A DNA stretch of 64,000 bases from Liolophura sinensis (lineage: Eukaryota; Mollusca; Polyplacophora; Chitonida; Chitonidae): contig NC_088304.1 of the NCBI RefSeq assembly GCF_032854445.1, forward strand, positions 434,001 through 498,000. Reading direction: 5' to 3'. A program made the translations under genes and the position numbers. Numbering within the stretch: position 1 is the first letter of the stretch; every line of letters starts with the position of its first letter. A model generated the notes under the pieces. That model did not search any database. It was not told the origin of the DNA and saw only the letters and a list, made by a program, of their open reading frames with translations. Below are positions 33,440 through 43,911 of this stretch, one piece after another.

Positions 33440-35745
33440 AAATCCTAGGACAAAAACGATATTAAAGGATTGATGCGCAAAAGAGATCGCGCTCACAGAA
33501 AAGCAAAGAAAACAGACTGTCGCTGGGGAAAATTTCGCGAAATCAGAAATAAAGATATATCTGATTTGAGAAAATCAAAACAGGAATATGAATCTAAATT
33601 AGACACGAATATTACTGAATGTAACTTTGGCACAAAAGACTGGTGGAAAAAAATCAAAAATATATTTAAAGAAACAAATATGGGTGCCACCTTCCCTGAC
33701 ATTTTACATAATGGACACATTGAGAACGACCCAAGTAAAATTGCAAATTAATTCAACAATTTCTTCACACAATGTGCTACACCACCCAACACTGACAAGT
33801 CTTTTCCTCCCATAGATTTAATAGTTTAGAATCTGTCATACTTACAGTGTCAGAAATTCGCAATATTTGTTATTCCTCAATGTGAGTAAGGCCCGCGAAT
33901 CAGATCAGTTGGGGAATCGGATTCTAAAGTCAATAAGTTATGCTATCTAAGGCCTCAAGTATGTACTTCGTGTATGTATTCAATTTTCTTCTAAATAGCC
34001 GTTTACTATCTAGTGTGCAATCTGTTTTCATGTCTGATGATAGCACAGTATTTCAGTTGCTTGGTGTTTATAATTCTATTTGCAAAACTATAGATGGCGG
34101 ATGTAAAGTTAGGGCGATGTATCTAAAGCATCTGACCGAGGGTGTCACAGCGGTTTGATCCACAAATTGGGCTTGATAGGAGTTAAAAGTTCACTTCTGG
34201 ATTGGTTCAGAGATTACCTAACTGACAGATGCCAAGTTGTTATCAACGGCTCAGAATCTGACTCGATGTGGATCCCAGCGGGGTTCCCCGGGGATCCGTG
34301 TTAGGGCGTTTAATGCCCCAAATTAATGATACTGTCGTAGGTTTAAGTTTTAATGTCCCGTTTTTTTGCTGACAATACCTCGCTGTACATAACTGTGGAC
34401 AACGCTGCAACAACAGCGGCAAGAATGAGCTCAGAACTGCACAAAATATCCAGATGGGCTAAAAATTGGCTGGTAGATTTTAGTCCTGCTAAAACTAAAT
34501 CCTTATTATTTTCCTCCAAAGAATCAAGTAGTTCTTCAATACCATTTTACTTTTAAAATAATCAGATATTAGAGATGGATCATAAAAACCATTTACGCAT
34601 TGTATTTCAAAATACTGGATCATGGCATAAGTATATAAACACATTAGTAACTAAAATACTCCCAATGATTGACTGCTTACAGAAGTTAAAACATAGGCCC
34701 CAGTGATTGACTGCTTACGGAAGTTAAAACACAGGCCCCAGTGATTGACTGCTTACGGAAGTTAAAACACAGGCCCCAGTGATTGACTGCTTACGGAAGT
34801 TAAAGTACAGGCCCCAGTGATTGACTGCTTACAGAAGTTAAAACACAGGCCCCAGTGATTGACTGCTTACACAAGTTGAAACACAGGCCCCAGTGATTGA
34901 CTGCTTACGGAAGTTAAAACACAGGCCCCAGTGATTGACTGCTTACGGAAGTTAAAACACAGGCTTCAGTGATTGACTGCTTACAAAAGTTAAATCAGGC
35001 TAGGTAGAAAGGCCTTACCTTATACAGTTCCTAATATATTATCCATTTTTGATTACTTGCAATATCAAAGTGAGGAATTAGGAAAACTACAGCTTGACGC
35101 ACTGCGTACAATAACAGGCTGTGCATGTGGAACATCTCTTGGATGAATGTACAGGGAAACGTGTTATTCCATTATCTGAAAGGCGAATGCAATACAAATT
35201 ACGGATTTTTTTCACAAGATGATCCACAATAGCCCTCCGTCATATTTATCGTCACTTGTCCCTTGTCAAAGAAATGTAAGCGTTGGATACAACCACCAGG
35301 AAGCTGCAAGGTTGCTGTCCCTCATACGAGAATCAGTTTATATATACACTCGTTTTTGTCGTCTGTAACTCGGATGTGGAACGCATTAAATCAACACACA
35401 TTAAATGACCTTGATGGTATCTCGAATGCAATATTTTGTAGATTTCTGGGTAGCACTACTGTTACATTCCCTGCATTTTACGTCTATCAGAGAGTTAGAA
35501 AATCCCGTAGTATTCATACGCAAATGCGCCTTCAGTGTAGCAATTTAAACGGTCATAATATTCTAAAACACATTGCCGATAATCCGACATCTGAATGTGG
35601 GCAGCTTTTAGAAAATTCCAAACATTTTCCTCTTAAAGGAGAAGAAAATTTAAATATTAATCAAATACCATTGAAAACAGTATGCATTTCCTCGCAGGTG
35701 CATGCCACAAAACAAATTCTAATATGTACCTCAAGTTGATAAATT
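33440..35745 (+). pseudogene. CR1/L2-like LINE ORF2 (reverse transcriptase), dead
   Basis: Order of recognisable pieces: RDRAHRKAKKTDCRWGKFRE and KSKQEYESKLDTNI (pre-RT linker), DWWKKIKNIFKETN, then degraded fingers/palm. GLIGVKSSLLDWFRDYLTDR, a mutated GVPQGS-type box (AGFPGDPC), FADNTSLYITV (the YxDD box, here FADN with the second catalytic Asp lost) and WAKNWLVDFSPAKTKSLLFS follow. After the minisatellite come SIFDYLQYQSEELGKLQLDA, a 158-codon open piece (SSVTRMWNALNQHTLNDLDG) and a final Cys/His motif (SECGQLLENSKHF). The assignment to CR1/L2 is by resemblance of the RT boxes; related clades are possible. Numerous stops. Confidence 0.75.
34664..34999. repeat. 39-bp minisatellite inside the RT coding sequence, about nine copies
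   Basis: Units of 39 bp (cagtgattgactgcttacgg, aagttaaaacacaggcccc). Both edges are LINE coding sequence: the first unit encodes PMIDCLQKLKH in frame and the last returns to CLQKL-like codons. The array is therefore an expansion of 13 RT codons. Confidence 0.9.
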
Positions 35746-36176
35746 ATAAATAAAATTAGCGCCAAAATCCGCTGTTAGCGACTCCCTAAGAATTAGTCCT
35801 GATATCTTCTGTGTTCGGAGGAGAATTACAGGGTGTTAAAGATGGAGGACCTCACGGACCCTGCGATTTATGCCAGCTTTGCTGTTTTCAGGCTTTACGT
35901 GTATGGCGAGGGAAAATCGCAAAATTATGCAGCAGGCCCCACCAGATAGAAAAAAATATGCTCTTTTCAGCCCATGGTGTCACGTTTTTAAGTTTTCTTC
36001 GCCTTTAAATGTCCGTTGTATTTCGACATTCGAATCAGTTTGTTTTATCCTTCTATTATCATCAGATATATGTACTGAATTATATGGAAGCTCTTCTGTT
36101 ACTCACTGGAAAATCATAACTATTTTTCACGTAGTACAGGAATTCATTGCTTGTTCCAGAAGGTTGGAACGATATA
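35746..36176. other. No recognisable gene
   Basis: A 41-codon frame from 35842 (MEDLTDPAIYASFAVFRLYV) and longer overlapping frames are present. None is recognised. Confidence 0.4.
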
Positions 36177-36306
36177 TATTTATTTATTTGATTGGTGTTT
36201 TACGCCGTACTCAAGAACATTTCACTTATACGACGGCGGCCACCATTATAATGGGAGGAAACCTGGCAGAGCCCGGGGGAAACCCACAACCATCCGCAGG
36301 TTGCGA
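36177..36306 (-). mobile_element. SINE1, 5'-truncated
   Basis: tatttatttgattggtgttt, acgccgtactcaagaacatt, agcccgggggaaacccacaa, catccgcaggttgc. A short gatatat on both sides (36171 and 36310 area) may be the target duplication. Confidence 0.88.
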
Positions 36307-36309
36307 GTG

Positions 36310-37080
36310 ATATATGTACGTATGGTGCTAAGCTCTTATTGATTCAGATATACCTGTATTTGCTAGTACATGTATATACACATAGTAACACGATTCGTTG
36401 GTTACAGGATAAAGTCGCGTGAGTCTTCATATGCCTTAATATTGAGCATTACGACTACCAGACTATACAGCTTATTACATGCATTACGCCATGTCTGTTG
36501 TCAATATATGTGATGTATGAACGGAGAGTTGTTCATATGGGCAATACGCCTGTTCACCAATCCATTTTCATTGGTTCGAAATAAATAGTGTTTAGATCAA
36601 TTTATAAGATGTCACTGGTCCAAAATTATTAAAAACTCTGTTTTGGTATCAAACCTAGCATACGAAAAAACGGTAACATGCATAGGGACGAGGCCTCGGG
36701 AAGACTTAGCCCACGAGCATAATCCTGGCTTATTGGCGATTACAGTAAAGAAAATCAATTACAATACGGTGTAGATGCTAAACCTTTCTTAAAATCAGCA
36801 ACATACAGAAATGGTTGAATTACTGGTTTTAGGGCCACTTTACTTTCCATCATCGTGGTTCGCTAAGTGAGCGGTTTTATTAAATCGTTTACATTGGTAA
36901 TTTTGTTTTTTTTACAATGCGACATGCCTATGCACATATGTATATTAATTTTATGATTGCGTTTTTTACAATAAAATATTCTTATTAGACTCATCATTAG
37001 ATTTAGACTGCATTCTGGAACTTAATTATTGGAGTAGGGCATTTGTGAATCAGGGATAACAATTAAGATGAAAAACAATT
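36310..37080. other. No recognisable gene
   Basis: AT-rich, no recognised coding or repeat content. Confidence 0.5.
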
Positions 37081-37089
37081 TAGAGAAGC

Positions 37090-37422
37090 GTGTACAGAAA
37101 ACAAGAAGTGTTGATAGATAACGGTTTCCTTGCTTCCTCCTCATGTGACGTGATGGTCGAGTGCTTTTGTCACTTTTATACCGGACGTCGTCCTGGAAAA
37201 ATCAGCGTACTGGAAACCTGTGCCTGTACTAAGTGCGACAAGTATATCGGAGGAGAGAGGATGGCAGACGTCGTCCATTTGAATGACAGAAAAGAAATAC
37301 ACAAGAAATGGGGAGTAAGACCCGCCACCAAAGTTGACACGAGTAAAGTTGATATGAGTGCAGTTCGCATGAACAAACAGGGGATAAATATTACGTCAGC
37401 GAATTGTCCATTAGCGTGGTGA
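37090..37422 (+). CDS. Unrecognised 110-codon open frame with Cys cluster
   Basis: I do not recognise this. The frame is open from 37090 (GTG; no good ATG near the start, so it may be an exon) to a TGA after 110 codons. It has a Cys-rich first half (SSSCDVMVECFCHFYTG, then ETCACTKCDKYIGG) and a basic, Asp-rich second half (RKEIHKKWGVRPATKVDTSK, VDMSAVRMNKQG). It does not match the repeats nearby and its composition looks more protein-like than neighbouring frames. It could be a host exon, part of an unrecognised element or chance. It lies 50 bp from the 3' end of the Penelope-like element. Confidence 0.25.
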   Translation: MYRKQEVLIDNGFLASSSCDVMVECFCHFYTGRRPGKISVLETCACTKCDKYIGGERMADVVHLNDRKEIHKKWGVRPATKVDTSKVDMSAVRMNKQGINITSANCPLAW

Positions 37423-37473
37423 GGTTCAAAGGTTAGGAGGTCGTGTAGGACTGGGCATGTAAAGGCCTTGATC

Positions 37474-39010
37474 TCAGTTTAAATGTGGCTTTATTCTTTT
37501 GATATGAATGGCTAGTGCATGTAGATACACTTCCATGAGTTTTTTCTTCCAGTGTGGTTCGTTGGAATTGAGAGTGGGAACTCCTTCCAAGTTGATTACA
37601 TGGTCTGGATTGTTTTCAATATGATCGGATATTGCTGATTTTCGCCAACTTTCTGGACTGATGTTTGGTGTTCTTCGACTCTGGTGCCTGCAGGTTTCTC
37701 CAACATACTTCTGCTGGTGACCACCCAATCTGGTATACTGCCCCTTTGAATTGGTCCGGTTTGGAAGGGCTTTTTTTCATTGGCTTTTAGTAGAGTTTTC
37801 AGGTTGGGGCTGCTCCTGACTTATGTGGCACTACCACAACTATAAATCTGGTTATTTGATGGTTTCCTGGTTCAATGTATGAGACGGTGATTCTGCTGTT
37901 CCATCCCTCTGGTCTGGTTGGGCGGTCATAGTTATTGAGAGTAAGCTTTTCCTCATATTCTTGTTCACAAACTGTGATGGATAACCGTGGAAATGGACAA
38001 AGGCTGCTTTGAGATGTTGAATTTCATCATTTATACTATTGGGGCAAATGGATTTTGCGCGCTTGATCAGCGTAGCTATGATCCCAGTCTGGATTCCTGG
38101 CGGGTGGTTGGATGGTGGTTTATGTACTGGTCCCAGTGTGTCGGTTTCTTATAACTTGTAGTTTGAATATTGTATGTGGTTCTGTGTACAAGGACACCTA
38201 GGAAGGGAATGTTCTGGCCATTTTCGATTTCCATTGTAAACTCGATTGGATGGTGTCCATGGTTCAGCTGTTGTAGAGGGCTTAAAGGGTTATCATCGGA
38301 AGGCAGTGTGACAAAAAGTGTCGTCAACTTTTCGCAACGAGCATATGGGCTTAATGGGCGAGGATGCCAGGTCTTGGTTTTCACATTCGGTTAGAAATAT
38401 AACTGGAAATAACGCCGAGGCCATGTGTCTGCTCAAATATTTCATCACCGCCAGGTGAAGTAGGTAGATGTAATACAACCATCTACTAAGCGGACTATGC
38501 TCTCAGTTGAAAGGGATGTGTTGCGTTTTGTTGTATCAATCTTCTTTCTGAGCACGTTGAGGGCATCAGCTGTTGGTACATTAGTGAATAAGTCAACGAC
38601 ACTATAGCTAACGAGTTGGCATGGTGATGTTATTGCTCTAAATTGTTCACAGAGGAGGACAAAATTTTGGTGAATGAGTCGGCTGCTTTCCACCAGGGTT
38701 ATAGAAGTTTCGAAAGGTTCTGGGCAGTTGTAGTGTGCCGTCCCTCTGGAACAAACGAGAAGCCCGACTTTGATTCTGTTCTTGTGGATTTTTATCGTTC
38801 CTCTTGCATAGGGTGGCCTGGGATGTTGAGCATAACTCTATGCTGCCTTTCATAGCGGAAAGTCGGATCAGTTTTGAGGAAGCAATATGAGGATTGGTAT
38901 TGACGAGGTCATCGAACTCGGGTTTTTCCAATATGGTGGCAGCTTTGCCTTTGTCTTCTGGGGCAGTGACGATTGTCTTATCGGTTCTTAATTCTGTAAT
39001 GACAGAGACT
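37474..39010 (-). pseudogene. Penelope-like element: RT plus GIY-YIG endonuclease, dead
   Basis: Minus strand, 5' to 3'. DKTIVTAPEDKGKAATILEK (N-terminal box shared by Penelope-like RTs) is followed by SYSVVDLFTNVPTADALNVL (motif A region, catalytic Asp present) and MASALFPVI (motif B). The motif C box is mutated to LRKVDDTF (normally RYVDDT). MEIENGQNIPFLGVLVHRT (thumb) follows, and finally YVGETCRHQSRR with AISDHIENN in the GIY-YIG endonuclease. Such elements prime reverse transcription from nicks made by that nuclease. At least four frame changes, so it is non-functional. The 5' part of the RT (before the DKTIV box) and any terminal repeats are not seen. Confidence 0.8.
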
Positions 39011-39454
39011 AGATAGCAAAGAGACTAAAATTAAATATGACTGGCACGAGGGTCACGCCGGAGATTTTCGACTCCACAGGTAGATGCAGTGATGAGCTGA
39101 ATGAAAGAAGTTACAGCTGGTAATGTTAAAAACATCTACCTTAGGCTCAGCTGTTGTAAAAGTATAGATTATACGAAGTGGCCAATATTAGGCACGGGCA
39201 CGTTACTTTATGACATAGTTTATGGCCCTGGATGTTCTGTCATCCGATGCAATATGCTCTGGGCAAGTTATGCGTGTCATTAAACATTTCATTTTCGTGT
39301 GTGTTTGATGGTTAAAAGGTAGCTTTGTAGAACTGACTATATGTTGTAAATCATTCTATATTAATACAAATATTAAATTAGGCGAAAACAAAATCTTGTT
39401 CACGGAATATTCGATTCATGGTATATCTAATACAACTAAGACGTACAGAGTAGA
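39011..39454. other. No recognisable gene
   Basis: No recognised content. Confidence 0.5.
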
Positions 39455-39530
39455 GAAAACAAAACCAGAGCAGCAACGAAAGTGTGAGTGCTGACAAATG
39501 ATCACACGTAGCCGGTAAAATTATTTCATA
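39455..39530 (+). repeat. Dispersed repeat A, copy 4
   Basis: aaacaaaaccagagcagcaa, then gacaaatgatcacacgtagc. The downstream core is diverged. Confidence 0.6.
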
Positions 39531-40080
39531 TCTCTAGAACGTCATGTGATGGTTTGCAGGGTGCAAGGAGCGATGATTTCGAAAATCATGCTGAACGAAA
39601 AAATTTAGGATTTTAGCGGGAACAATTGACAATACTTATTTCCTGGTCTTACTTACGATCATGGAACTTGGAGAATGCACAAGACAGTTTCTATGATGTT
39701 TCAAAGGGCTTGATTTTGGTTCTGTTTTGGACTTTCCGTGCGATGGTAGACACCATGTTGAATCAGTGAGACACAGTATTTATCGTGTTCGATGTGGCAA
39801 ACAGAATGGATCTTGGGGTACATTAGTTGCAGACCAGTTCATATGCAGGAAACAATTCTTCGGTAACTTTGTGTTCCTTTATTTTCTGAAAATCTCATAC
39901 CGAAGCATGATGCTGTCGACTGTCGTTGACTGTCGAGTTTGAATTCACTGGGAGTACTTGTTTAGGCTTACAGCATCAAGCCCTTCTTTTCCTTTCACCA
40001 ACCTTTACTATCTTTCACATTTCATGTAGGTAAAGATTATGCCTGAATAGTGTCCAGAAAACGTTTGGTTTTAGCGATTT
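39531..40080. other. No recognisable gene
   Basis: A 71-codon frame at 39727-39942 is unrecognised. Confidence 0.45.
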
Positions 40081-40082
40081 AG

Positions 40083-40262
40083 CGAACAAATTATCGATAT
40101 CGATAAATGAATTATCGATATGGCTAATTTGTTTATCGATATGGCTAATTTATTTATCGATAAATAGCCATATTTATCGATATCAACAAATGAATTAGTG
40201 ATATCGATAAATGAATTATCGATATCGATAAATAGCCTTATTTATCGATATCGATAAATCAG
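40083..40262. repeat. ATCGAT-palindrome tandem array, left
   Basis: About 180 bp of degenerate 18-22-bp units around tatcgata, with both gataaatgaattatcgatat and its partner ttatcgatatggctaatt. It is paired with a second array at 40.99-41.21 kb in inverted arrangement. Confidence 0.85.
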
Positions 40263-40337
40263 GGACATTAGTCGCATCATAATAATGCCTCCCGTCTAAC
40301 ATCTTGCAGGATTTTGGAGTTGTTTGAATTAGTTCAA

Positions 40338-40634
40338 ATGGCGGGTATTTCGAATGTGGGCGATGTTTTGCGTGTCCTAAACAACACAATAACTTGAGTT
40401 GAAAGAAGACTACAACAAAATATTGGTAATTTGGGTAACTTAAACAAGTTAACTTTGACACGAATAAACTCAGCGCTGTCAACAGACACTGTGAATTCAC
40501 TGAACAGAGCACTCAGCGATCTTCAGTGTAAGTCAGTGGAGACTGACTTACCTACACCGCTTGGAATTAATACTAGCAAAGGTAAGCCAGTCAGCACCGT
40601 TGCGCCATTATACACATTTCTCAACAAAACTTAA
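40338..40634 (+). CDS. 99-codon frame with one internal TGA, between the ATCGAT arrays
   Basis: Function unknown. From ATG at 40338 (aaatggcgg context) the frame reads MAGISNVGDVLRVLNNTIT, a TGA at 40395-40397, then VERRLQQNIGNLGNLNKLTL, TRINSALSTDTVNSLNRALS and a short tail to a TAA ending at 40634. Hydrophobic residues are spaced as in a coiled-coil-like helix. It is either a recently inactivated or alternatively read small protein of the element bounded by the two arrays, or a chance frame. No homologue is recognised. Confidence 0.3.
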
Positions 40635-40784
40635 CTTTACAGGTAAAGTACGTGTAGTCCTTCGGCTAACATAGTGTAAATTATCACTTTCTGGTTTACA
40701 TAGCGAAAGAGAAATAAACTAGAAGTGTGTTTTAGCAGTATAAGAGAAATTCCTGTTCGTGTAAATGTGTAATAATCCGTTGGC

Positions 40785-40830
40785 CCTCAAATGTATATGT
40801 GAAATATTCTTGAGCAAATAAATAAATAAA
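40785..40830 (+). repeat. SINE1 tail fragment
   Basis: atgtgaaatattcttgagc followed by aaataaataaataaa. This is the last 45 bp of SINE1 with the gtacggcgtaaaacacc block missing. Confidence 0.6.
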
Positions 40831-40995
40831 GTCATCTTTACTGGAGTTTGCTGATGGAGGTATATGGCAAAAACGGTTGATCACACAAAGGTAATTTAAA
40901 TGTAATATATCAATATCAGTTGAATCATAAATAAGCCTCTGTTTTATCCAGCGTAACAAGATAGAGGGTGCAGTCTTTTCCATTGAAACTAAACC

Positions 40996-41215
40996 GGAAA
41001 CACTATTTATCGATATCGCTAATTCATTTATCTATATCGCAAATTCTTTTATCGACATCGCTAATTCATTTATCGACATCGCAAATTCTTTTATCGATAT
41101 CGCTCATTTATTTATCGATATCGGTAAATGAATTATTGATATCGATAAATGAATAATCGATATCGATAATTCATTTATAGATATCGATAAATATTTATCG
41201 ATAATTCTCGATTAA
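40996..41215. repeat. ATCGAT-palindrome tandem array, right
   Basis: About 220 bp of 18-22-bp units (atttatcgatatcgctaatt, gataaatgaataatcgatat). Read in reverse, the outer end (tataaatgaattatcgatat) matches the outer end of the left array. Confidence 0.85.
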
Positions 41216-41470
41216 ATGTTAATTTGGCCCTACATAAGAAACTGCTGTCCCGGTGCAGTAAGTAATGACTAACTAGTCTGGCTCCCCCCCCCCCCAAACA
41301 AGTCCTGTATGCAGCTGTTCTTTTTCATTCGATAAGGTAGTCAATGAAAGTTTAGGGGATCAATCAAAACTTCATATTATTTATATAACACACGGTATAT
41401 TGGAAATTTACCTCACTGTTATATCACTTACACGGGCAAATTATGGGATAAAGAACTGTATTTCATGATA
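41216..41470. other. No recognisable gene
   Basis: Contains an 11-12-base C run at about 41286. Nothing else recognised. Confidence 0.5.
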
Positions 41471-41474
41471 TGGG

Positions 41475-41770
41475 ATAATAGCATGCTGTCGAATAAATCA
41501 AATATCTGGTCAATATTTTGGTTTGACTAAGGTGTGGTACCCTCGTTTTAAACTGGTTTTGTCTACTTTTTATTCATTCATGTTTCTCATTGTTAATTCA
41601 CTACCTCTTGCTTTGAACATGTACTCGCCACGATGTGGTTTGAAGCCGTGAACATTCATTCAATCATTCATTCAGAGAGTCCACTGTGTACAGCCTTTGC
41701 TAACTTGACCAAAGTCTATACAGTCAACTAGGTTATGTTTGATGCCGCATCGGACATCACAGTGGGGCGT
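41475..41770 (-). pseudogene. I-type LINE 3' remnants, two orientations
   Basis: On the minus strand, 41480-41515 (gcatgctgtcgaataaatca) and 41683-41765 (gtctatacagtcaactaggt, atgtttgatgccgcatc) match the end of the RT-downstream region at 43.93-44.05 kb. Between them, 41518-41682 reads on plus as a LINE 3' end (tgtactcgccacgatgtgg to cattcattcaatcattcatt). So a 3'-end insertion sits inside an older opposite-strand copy. Confidence 0.5.
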
Positions 41771-42410
41771 ATAGTCCTCAATACGCCAAAGACAGGATAG
41801 ATAAAGTACACTACAGTCTCGGGGAGATGCTAATCCATAAAGCCTAATCAAAGCATTGCAATCTCACAAATTCACGAAAAAAGACATTTCCATAGTCTGT
41901 CATACAGGGTACCAACGAAAATGTTTATTCTTTGTAATAAGTTATTTGCCAAAAAATCACCAAGCCCAAATCACTCGCATGTACATGTATTTTAAAAACT
42001 GGGGAGAACCTTTAAAACAGAGGTGGTTGAGGGGTTATGTTCAGCAAGCTGCCAAAGTTTGGTGGTTTACCCATGACACTCCAGCTTCCTCAAGCCATAA
42101 AACTGGCCGCCATGTCTGTAACCTTAAACAATAAAAAAGAGAAATTATCACGGCCTGCAAATTATCGCAACAATATGACATCTGACTGAAGAGCTGGGCT
42201 CAAGACCGTCTTTCCCAAAGGATTGTATTTGTTCAGGTTTGGACAATGTTCTTAGTCTGTACAGATATCTTTTCCCCAGAAGCATGCACCATGATCTTTC
42301 ACACAATCATTAGCAAGTATCTCCTTATTCCATCATACCAGTGCCTGTGGCCAGTATGAACGGATGGCAATATTAATACTGCTACTCAGGTAATATTAGC
42401 AATATTAATT
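41771..42410. other. No recognisable gene
   Basis: A 92-codon frame (41856-42134) is unrecognised. Confidence 0.45.
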
Positions 42411-42530
42411 TTATTTGTGTTTAACATCGTGCTCAAGAATTTTTCACTTATAATATGGCGGCTAGCATTGTGGTGGAAGAAAACCCACGCTCATCTGCGG
42501 GTTGTTCCAAGACCTTCTCATAACTCGGGT
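42411..42530 (-). mobile_element. SINE1, diverged and 5'-truncated
   Basis: attttatttgtgtttaacat, gtgctcaagaatttttcact, ggcggctagcattgtggtgg, catctgcgggttg. No target duplication was seen. Confidence 0.75.
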
Positions 42531-42573
42531 AAAAAGACAGGGGAAAAGGATTCATTGATATAATAAACCGTAT

Positions 42574-42621
42574 ACTGTTCATTCCGTGAATATTTTGCTG
42601 TAAAGTTTAAAGGATACCCTT
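42574..42621. repeat. Short duplicate of 52.64 kb next to the satellite
   Basis: ttcattccgtgaatatt-tgctgtaaagttta followed by ggatacccttg is nearly identical to 52640-52686. In the 52-kb copy no satellite follows. Confidence 0.7.
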
Positions 42622-43617
42622 GCCTGTGTTAAAGCGCTGGAGACAAATGTTTGAGCATGCCAATGTTATCATAGACTGCTCGCCTGTGTTAAAGCGCTAA
42701 AGACGAAAGACTTGAGCACGAGAATATTATCATAGACTGTTCGCCTGTGTTAAAGCGCTGAAGACAAATGTTTAAGCATGCGAATGTTATCATAGACTGT
42801 TCGTCTGTGTTAAAGCGCTAAAGACGAATGTATGCGCTTACGAATGTTACCATAGACTGTTCGCCTATATTAAAGCGCTGAAGACGAACGTTTGTGCATG
42901 CGAATGTTATCATAGACAGTTCGTCTGTGTTAAAGCACTAGAGACGAATGTTTGAGCATGCAAATGTTATCATACACTGTTCGCCTGCGTTAAAGCGCTG
43001 GAGAAGACTGTTTACCTGTGTTAAAGCGCTGGAGACGAATATTTGAGCATGCGAATGTTATCATAGGCTACTTGCCTGTGTTAAAGCGCTGAAGACGAAT
43101 GTCTGAGCATGTGAATGCTATCATAGACTGTTCGCCTGTGTTAAAGCACTGGAGACGAAAGGATTGAGCATGCAAATTTTATCATAGACTGTTCGTCTCT
43201 GTTAAAACGCTGGAGAAGATTTTTACCAGTGTTAAAGCGCTGGAGACGATTGTTTGAGCATGCGATTGTTATCATAGACAGTTCGCCTGTGTGAAAGCAC
43301 TGGAGACGAATGTTAAGGCATGCAAATGTTATCATAGACTGTTCGCCTGTGTTAAAGCGCTAAAGACAAATGTATAAGCATACGAATGTTATCATAGACT
43401 GTTCGTCTGTATTAAAGCGCTGAAGACGAACGTTTGAGCATGCGAATGTCATCATAGACTGCTCGCCTGTGTTAAAGCGCTGAAGACGAATGTTTGAGCA
43501 TGAGAATGTTATCATGGACTGTTCGCCTGTGTTAAAGCACTGGAGACAAATGTTTGAGCATGCAAATGTTACCGTAGACTACTCGCCTGTGTTAAATCGC
43601 TGAAGACGAATGTTTGA
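42622..43617. repeat. 60-bp satellite, left part (about 17 units)
   Basis: Units of 60 bp: gaagacgaatgtttgagcat, gcgaatgttatcatagactg, ttcgcctgtgttaaagcgct. Shorter variant units (ggagaagactgtttacctgt) occur. The period is divisible by three, so 20-residue repeated open frames appear on the minus strand (ITFACSNIRLQRFNTGEQSM). These are by-products. The array continues at 48959 beyond the inserted LINE. Confidence 0.95.
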
Positions 43618-43911
43618 ATGAATGAATGAATGAATGATTATGGCTTAACGCCACATCGGCAATATTTCAGCCATATCGAGGTGAGAAGAAGGTGAAAACA
43701 TGAGACGGTTAAGGTTTTCGAAATGATGGTGAGAACATCAAAAATCAAACAAAAAGTACAGACATGTTTAAAATCGGATAAGAAAAAACAGTTAAACCTC
43801 GAAAACGATCATATTTAAAAATAGTATATCTGGAAAGCTGTATGTATATAACTTTTATCTATAAATATTTCAGACAATTGAAATTTAAATTTTATGATAT
43901 AAGCCAATGGC

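Noticed and set aside
41280-41300. C run as a possible regulatory or quadruplex site, likewise the G run at 17327-17341 and C run at 54168-54178
   Set aside because: Single homopolymers with no repeated G-tract pattern; such runs are common and error-prone.
43141-43335. Repeated ITFACSN-type frames in the satellite, also at 49064-49348 and 49577-49771
   Set aside because: 60-bp satellite read in an open frame; the unit length is a multiple of three.
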